Shown piece after piece: positions 58,440 to 64,000 of a DNA stretch of 64,000 bases; the stretch's first letter is position 1, and each line of letters begins with the position of its first letter. This DNA is from Bryum argenteum. Lineage: Eukaryota > Streptophyta > Bryopsida > Bryales > Bryaceae. The stretch spans positions 7,484,727-7,548,726 of the forward strand of contig CM073327.1 of the NCBI GenBank assembly GCA_037043015.1, given 5' to 3'. The notes beneath the pieces are model-generated. The model was not told the DNA's origin and made no database searches. It was given only the letters and a program-made list of their open reading frames with translations. Made by a program: the position numbers and the translations under genes.

Positions 58440-60840
58440 CGTCTCCCCTTCCCCCTCCTCCTCTTCCCTCACCCAAAAACTCCCTGTTTGCACAACTTCG
58501 AACACTTCCTAGCCTTGCTTTGCATTTTTTTTCAAAAAGTTCCATATTTAGCCTCTTTGGTCCACGTGGCGTCTAAATAAGGACAGGGAATGTTCTGACA
58601 AGGGAATGTCGGGAATGTCTTTTAGTCATAAACGGGAATGTTTTATGACAAAGATACTATCGGCTTTAAATAAACCTATAATAAGGGACTCTTTGCAAGA
58701 GGAGGGAAGGCCAACAAATCTCCAAGCCAATTCACGCACTTTTTGAGTTATGTTGTCCAATTAGCTTTAATTGAACAATTAGCTTTAATTGAACAACCAA
58801 TTTAGTGGGGCCAATTTTCCGAGTCATGAAGTCCTTGGAGTTGAAGCCCATGTCTAGAAGGGTAGCCAAGGCCATGGGGCCAATTCTTATTATTAACTAA
58901 AGTCCATGTTTTTTTTTGGTACACATTTATTTTTTATTTTTTGATTTCTGGAATTAGACTTCCCTAACACCTTAACAATCATGGCCACCATTTCGTCTTT
59001 TATCGTCACGGCCAAAAAATGTTTCATATTCAATTTCAAATGTAATGATCTCGCATGTAGTGATGATCCAACGGTTGAAGATTTCACACTACTACATATG
59101 GTAGTTTACTCAAGATCCTATGGTTGAAATTATAAAGTATATCCAAAAATACTGGACATAGCCCCTTTGTAGTGAAACCACCTATTCTTGTACACTTAAG
59201 GAAAATTGAGGGAATCTATATACTTGGTGTGAGAAAGGAGTGGGTTACTATTTTTCACGGATAGGAAATAGAAAAATTTATCCATTCTCACTAGGAGATT
59301 TTGTCATTTCTTGGCCCCCATTCATGACTTGCCCCGTCTCGTGTGTACCCTGAGGTGGCCCTAAATCCCCTCTAATTACATTCCAAAAAATTTACCTAGT
59401 CCTTGGTGAGAATATATTGATGTCTCACATTGGAGAGATCCAAGTATATATGAAATGTAGGTGATCATGTGTGAGCATTTACTTTTCATAACTTTGGTCT
59501 TACTGAGTTTGTCAATATTTAGACTTTCTATTTGGGCCTTAACATTTCCACAATGTATGGTCTATATTAATTGACGGGTATTTGGAAATTACTCCGTCGT
59601 TGTGTATTCTAATTAGTAATACTTATTATAAAAAATATGGTGCATAAACAATTAATTCTATTATTCGCTATTTTTGTTTGACAACCTTCAACTAACCTAG
59701 GAGAATATATATAATCTAGTACATATGATTAATTGTAGCATTATTCTTATTGTATGGATTTGAATAGTTACTTATTTCCCTCTTACCAAGGTAATTGAAA
59801 TAAGTTTTCATTGTTACTATTTTTGCAATCATAAAATAAGAGAAATAAATAGGAGACAAATAAATTTAAAAAATATCCCACCCTCTAAGTGTTTAACATA
59901 TGGCAATAATGGCATCAACTCCTAAATTTTTAAGCATATTTGATATTGTACAAGTATAGTACATTAGTACTAGGATTAGATGTTATATCAAATTGATTAT
60001 TCGTATACTATGATTGATTGATTTAGGAATAGAATATTTTGAAGAGCCATCACTTCTTCATTTACTGTATGTAATGGATACATTCTCTTGAGGATAAACT
60101 TTAAGTTCTTGGTTAAAGATGTATGAATTACTATGTAGGCCTCTAGGGTATAGGGTTTAGGGTATAGGGTTTAGGGTTTAGGGTTTAGGGTTTCTGGTCT
60201 TGAGGATTTGGGGTACATTTCATTTTAATCCTAGTTTTTGTGTTGCAAAGCTTTGCAAACACAATTGTGTGTGGATGTAAAATAATGGATTACTGTATGT
60301 ATGGTGTAGTTCTCAATTATATTTTACATGGATACAAGTTGCACTTCTCTACATCGCATAGTTAATGTGTGCAAAATAATCTATTTTGTATTTATCATTT
60401 TTGATTGAAGATGTTATTGACATGGAATAAATCACAAATTTATTGCAAAGAATATATAGGTACTATATTAACTATCAACATACGAATTATGATTCCAGAG
60501 TCTTCAATCTCATAGCCTATTTTAAACCAAAATTGGAATAGAGTTACTATTGTAGGTCATGTGGCTTAGAGTTTAATTCATAGAGCCTCATAGATCATAA
60601 CGTATGAGTACTGAAGTAGTGTTTGTACGAAACATTTTTGAATTCGTGAAGATCTATACTTTTATGGAGCTCACTCGAAATGGTTATGAACTTAAAATTT
60701 AAAGTTCAAATGTATCCGTGAAAAAAGAATACTTAGCATTTCGGAAATCAACATAGGATTCCTTTTTCATTGTGTAGTAATTACTGAAAATCGAGTAACA
60801 GAAATCTTTGAGAAATAAAAAAAGGATCCTATGCAATTTT
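58440..60840. repeat. Tract-to-tract spacer, copy 1
   Basis: Colinear with 61050-62730. The left portion shares CTCCACGTGGCGTCTAAATA, GACAAGGGAATGTCGGGAAT, ATGTTTTATGACAAAGATAC and GGGGCCAATTCTTATTATTA. The right portion (60505-60835) shares GGAATAGAGTTACTATTGTA, ATGGTTATGAACTTAAAATT and AATCAACATAGGATTCC. Within it, 58966-59170 is a relic related to the TTAA MITE at 62334. 59178-59230 matches 17495-17560. The middle is AT-rich without genes. Confidence 0.8.
60143..60192 (+). repeat. Interstitial telomere-like repeats
   Basis: About seven units of TTTAGGG with interspersed TATAGGG variants, the Arabidopsis-type plant telomere motif. It is too short and too degenerate to be a chromosome end. 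Confidence 0.85.
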
Positions 60841-60910
60841 ATCTATTTTTAGTTATGTATTTAAGGAATAAAAAAAAAAAAAAACTAACTGTACTTTGGC
60901 CCCCATTTCA

Positions 60911-61045
60911 GTTCGCCGCCATCGGGCGGGCGTGCGACCGGCCCGGCGTCCAGCGACCGGCCCGGCGTCCGGCGACCGGCCCGACGACCGCCGACCGGCG
61001 TGGGGACCGACCACGTCCCCCGGGCGACCGGTCGGTCGGTCCTTC
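60911..61045. repeat. GC-rich tract 3
   Basis: About 135 bp. It includes nearly three tandem copies of a 19-bp unit, GCGACCGGCCCGGCGTCCA (from 60934). There is no KYVKMYHI gene beside it; on its right is the shared spacer flank CTCCCCGTTTGCACAACTTC. Confidence 0.8.
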
Positions 61046-61049
61046 CCCC

Positions 61050-62730
61050 TCCTCTTGCCTCTCCCCAAACTCCCCGTTTGCACAACTTCGATCGCTTCCT
61101 CGCCTTGCATACCTGCATTTTCAAAACTACTATATTTAGTCTTTATGCTCCACGTGGCGTCTAAATATGGACATGGAATTTTCTGACAAGAGAATGTCGG
61201 GAATATCTTTTTGTCCCATGCGAGAATGTTTTATGACAAAGATACTCTTGGCTTTAAATATATCCATAGTAATGGACTTTCTTGAAGGGGAGTTAAGGCG
61301 AGCAAATTTTCACGCCAATACACTCACTTTTTGAGTTGTTGTGCCCAATTGGCTCGAATCGAAGTAAACATTTAACAATCAATATAGTGTGGTCAATTTT
61401 CTCATTTGTGAAGGCATTGAGAGTTCATGCCCTTGTTTTTAAGGAAAGCAAAGGCAAAGGGGCCAATTCTTATTATTAGTTAAAGACCATGCTTTTGATT
61501 GTACACCTTAATTTATTTTTGTTAAAATATTCCTTCTTAACCCCTAAAGATCCATGGACACCAAAGTGGAGGTTTCCTATTTCGGGCAGCTTATATGAAG
61601 AGGTCAAAAGTAATAATTTTTTATTAAATTTTGTCTAGGTGGTCCTTACACCGCAAAGTGCATGTGGTAAAATTTGCATATCCAAATTCCAAATTTACAA
61701 CCTACATCTATAATATTTACGTTTGAAGTCCATTAAGGGCAGTTAAATTTAGTCTTTGTTTGAAATTCTTTTTTGGAAATATGTTCATGAACAATTTACT
61801 ACTTCAGTTCCAAAGTGACCCAAGTCAAAATGTTTGTCTATTTCACAAGGGTACTGTTGAAAGATTACAAAAATAATCTTCACAATTTCTAGTAATTTCC
61901 GATATAAGTCATATAACTCTTTCTTCGATTGATTGTTTTGAAAATATAAAATTTTAAATAGGCATCTCTTCTTCATTTAGAGTATCTAGTGGATAAAATC
62001 ACTCGTGGATAGGATTTGTGGTTTATGGTTTAGGATGTATGAATAACTCTTTAGGATGAGTTCCAAAATAAGTGTCCTACATTAAGATTAGGATACTCCA
62101 ATTGACATTCTCAACCATGCATTATTGGAATAGAGTTACTGTTGTAGGTCATGTGGTTAAAAGTTTGATTCATGAAGCCAATGGTCAATTAAATTACAAA
62201 AGGAAAATAGAGAAGAAAGATATTGATTCGAAACCAAATGAATGCCTTATGTTTGAAACATCTATTAATTTGTGAAGATTTACACTTTAAAGAGTCCACT
62301 CAAAATGGTTATGAACTTAAAATTTAGAGTTAACCCCTAAACGACCACGGCCACCGATTCGGCGTTTACAGTAAAGGAAAAAATAATTTACAGTCAACTT
62401 TAAACGTTATGATCTCACATCTAGTGATGATCCAACGGTTAAAAATATTCACAGTACTATCAATGGTAGTCTACTTCAAGATCCTACGGATGAAATTATC
62501 AATAATTTCCAAAAATATTGGACGTACCCCCAATAGTACATAGTGGTCTGTGTTGGGATTTAAAGCTCCCGAAACATTGTGGATTTTTAGGGGTTAAGAT
62601 GTATCCGTGAGAAATAATATATTGCATTTCAGAAATCAACATAGGATTCCTTATTTCAGTGTGTAATAATCACTGAGAATCAAATAACAAAAAACTTTGC
62701 GAAATAAAAAAGGATCCTATGCTATGTAAG
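61050..62730. repeat. Tract-to-tract spacer, copy 2
   Basis: Colinear partner of 58440-60840, shorter in the middle. It starts after GC tract 3 and ends shortly before tract 4. It carries an extra TTAA MITE at 62334-62593 that the partner lacks at the equivalent place, and a TTAACCCCTAAAGATCC left-end word near 61537. Confidence 0.8.
62334..62593. mobile_element. TTAA MITE, 260 bp, with near-empty site at 60700
   Basis: TTAA at 62330-62333 and 62594-62597. Starts CCCCTAAACGACCACGGCC and ends TGGATTTTTAGGGG. The duplicated spacer at about 60690-60715 reads straight from AACTTAAAATTTAAAGTTCA into ATGTATCCGTG, the two flanks that surround the MITE here. Confidence 0.88.
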
Positions 62731-62836
62731 ATCTCTGAATTTAAAAAAATAAAAAATAAATAAATATATATATATATATATATATATAATTTCTAATTTT
62801 TATTTTTTTAAAAAATTAAAAAAAAAAAAATGTGAC

Positions 62837-63080
62837 ACCACATCGGTCGGCGCGTTGGTCGACCGGATCGGCTCGGCCGGCATCAGCGGCCACGATCGGC
62901 CCGCCCACATCGGTCGGCGACCCCGGTCGGCGGCGGCCGACCGGCCGCCGCCCGAACGACCGCCACGATCGCCCGCCCCGATCGGTCGACCGGATCGACC
63001 GGCCACGTCGATCGGCCGGCCGCCGGCCAAGACGGCCGCGGCCGTGATTGGCCGAGCGACCGGTCCGGTCGCCGGTCTCT
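62837..63080. repeat. GC-rich tract 4
   Basis: About 245 bp of CGGTCGGC, GACCGGATCGG and CCGCCGGCC-like words following an A/T-only stretch (62735-62830), so composition flips abruptly. It lies upstream of the + strand KYVKMYHI gene copy. Confidence 0.8.
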
Positions 63081-63343
63081 AGGGTTGGGAGGGAGGGGGA
63101 AAAAGGCCTTTGGGGCCTCATTTCCCCTCACTTCTCCTTGTATTCATCCATCTCAATTGAGTCGCAACCGTGGGCATTAGCTTCTCGTGTCTTTGCATTT
63201 GTGGTGGCGGGGGAAGTCGGCGTGATACTTGCGGGGCTCACGATCGAATTTTTGCATACTTGGGATATTTACGGGGTATTTTAAATACTCCCTATTCTTC
63301 ATGGCGACGGATATTGATAACACGAACATGGAGGCCGGTTCGA

Positions 63344-64000
63344 ATGGACCTTGAGGTCACTGCGGCGAAAAACCACAAACGCAGATTGGTGGGGGACGAG
63401 TTGGTTTTACATGAGACACCGTCAAAGAGAGTGAAACCAAAAGGAGCGAGACATGAGTTGCACTACGATATCTTGGATAATGAGGCCATCAAAGCTGAGA
63501 GCGGTTGGGCCAATGAACCGGAGGAATACTGGAGAATGGCGACGTGCAAGAAATATGTGAAGATGTATCACATTGGGAAACTTTGGCCTCGAGAATGTCA
63601 CAAAGTTAATACCAATAATTTTACTTGCAACCCTCAAACATGCAAGGATGATCACTTCCTTCATCGTGCTGAAGAAGTGTGGGTGGCATTGTTTGGAACT
63701 CGTCCCAAGAGCAAGGGTTATTTTTCCCGTACGCTCTTGAGCATGGTGTATCTTGAGCTCATATTGAAGCGCAAGGTGAATGGAGCACATTCACGGCGAG
63801 TAGTGCATATCCTCTTCGAATCGGGAGAAATCAAAAGGATATCCCGATAGGTTTGATCCAAATCAAACTCTACAAAGGCCTTATTGCGGTTTGAGGAGGA
63901 AAACTCATGAGACGGCGGAGAAGGAATCTCCTCCAACAACCGACATATCGGGAGGATGGAAGGAATATGGTTGCTACGGATGCACCAATCGTAGAACCAA
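63344..64000 (+). pseudogene. KYVKMYHI-family Cys/His protein gene, copy 2, runs off the window
   Basis: The open frame extends from upstream of 63170, and the best Met for the conserved part is at 63344 (MDLEVTAAKNHKRR); an ATG at 63301 in another frame is an alternative start. The core MATCKKYVKMYHIGKLWPRE, FTCNPQTCKDDHFLHRAEEV and SMVYLELILKRKVNG aligns with copy 1 (57533-58060, minus) with many substitutions. Homology to copy 1 goes on beyond the first stop to the window edge in an Arg/Gly/Tyr-rich region (GGWKEYGCYGC), so this copy is broken or spliced there. The function is unknown. GC tract 4 lies about 260 bp upstream of the Met. Confidence 0.55.

Noticed and set aside
58060-58576. 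Long ORFs over GC tract 2
   Set aside because: Same composition artefact; no motif and no agreement between tracts in a common frame.
60143-60192. Chromosome end
   Set aside because: The run is only about 50 bp, degenerate and internal, with unique sequence on both sides.

Overview
This is a nuclear segment of a land plant, probably a bryophyte or other early-diverging lineage. The evidence is an LTD/GDC1-type chloroplast protein gene, a B-lectin receptor kinase, a plant bHLH gene with the usual intron before helix 2, TTTAGGG-type telomere-like repeats, and GC-balanced exons in very AT-rich intergenic DNA. The exact taxon is inference.

Six host genes are well supported: LTD (627-1860, +, 2 exons), a TauD/TfdA Fe(II) dioxygenase of the clavaminate-synthase-like type (6225-7493, +, 3 exons), a small ER thioredoxin/PDI protein like PDIL5-1 (11319-11756, -, intronless), a G-type lectin receptor kinase close to SD2-5 (12410-14936, -, 2 exons), a single-domain rhodanese (20070-20483, +) and a bHLH-MYC_N/bHLH transcription factor (34443-39690, +, 9 exons). 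They form no operon and belong to unrelated pathways: thylakoid protein delivery, 2-oxoacid-type oxygenation, secretory redox folding, cell-surface signalling, sulfur transfer and transcription.

The intergenic DNA is a nested cemetery of small transposons. There are TTAA-flanked (piggyBac-like) MITEs, including two 362-bp copies, a 71-bp relative and one with an almost empty related site in the window. There are also hAT-type MITEs in two adjacent bHLH introns, a CACTA-type MITE, Stowaway-like MITEs, a 223-bp CTACAC element, foldback elements, retroposon 3' tails, and satellites whose unit length and base composition drift along the array.

From about 46 kb the window is mostly mobile-element derived: a decayed BED/hAT transposase (45957-48120, -), a broken gene resembling DUF7869 proteins (51817-53709, -), and then an unusual locus from 53.7 kb to the end. 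That locus has four extremely GC-rich, low-complexity tracts built from CGACCGG/CGATCGG-like words. The tracts lie beside a broken kinase-like gene and two diverged copies of an unrecognised Cys/His protein sharing the core KYVKMYHI. The spacer between tracts is itself duplicated. This locus is the best candidate for an undescribed element family in the window.
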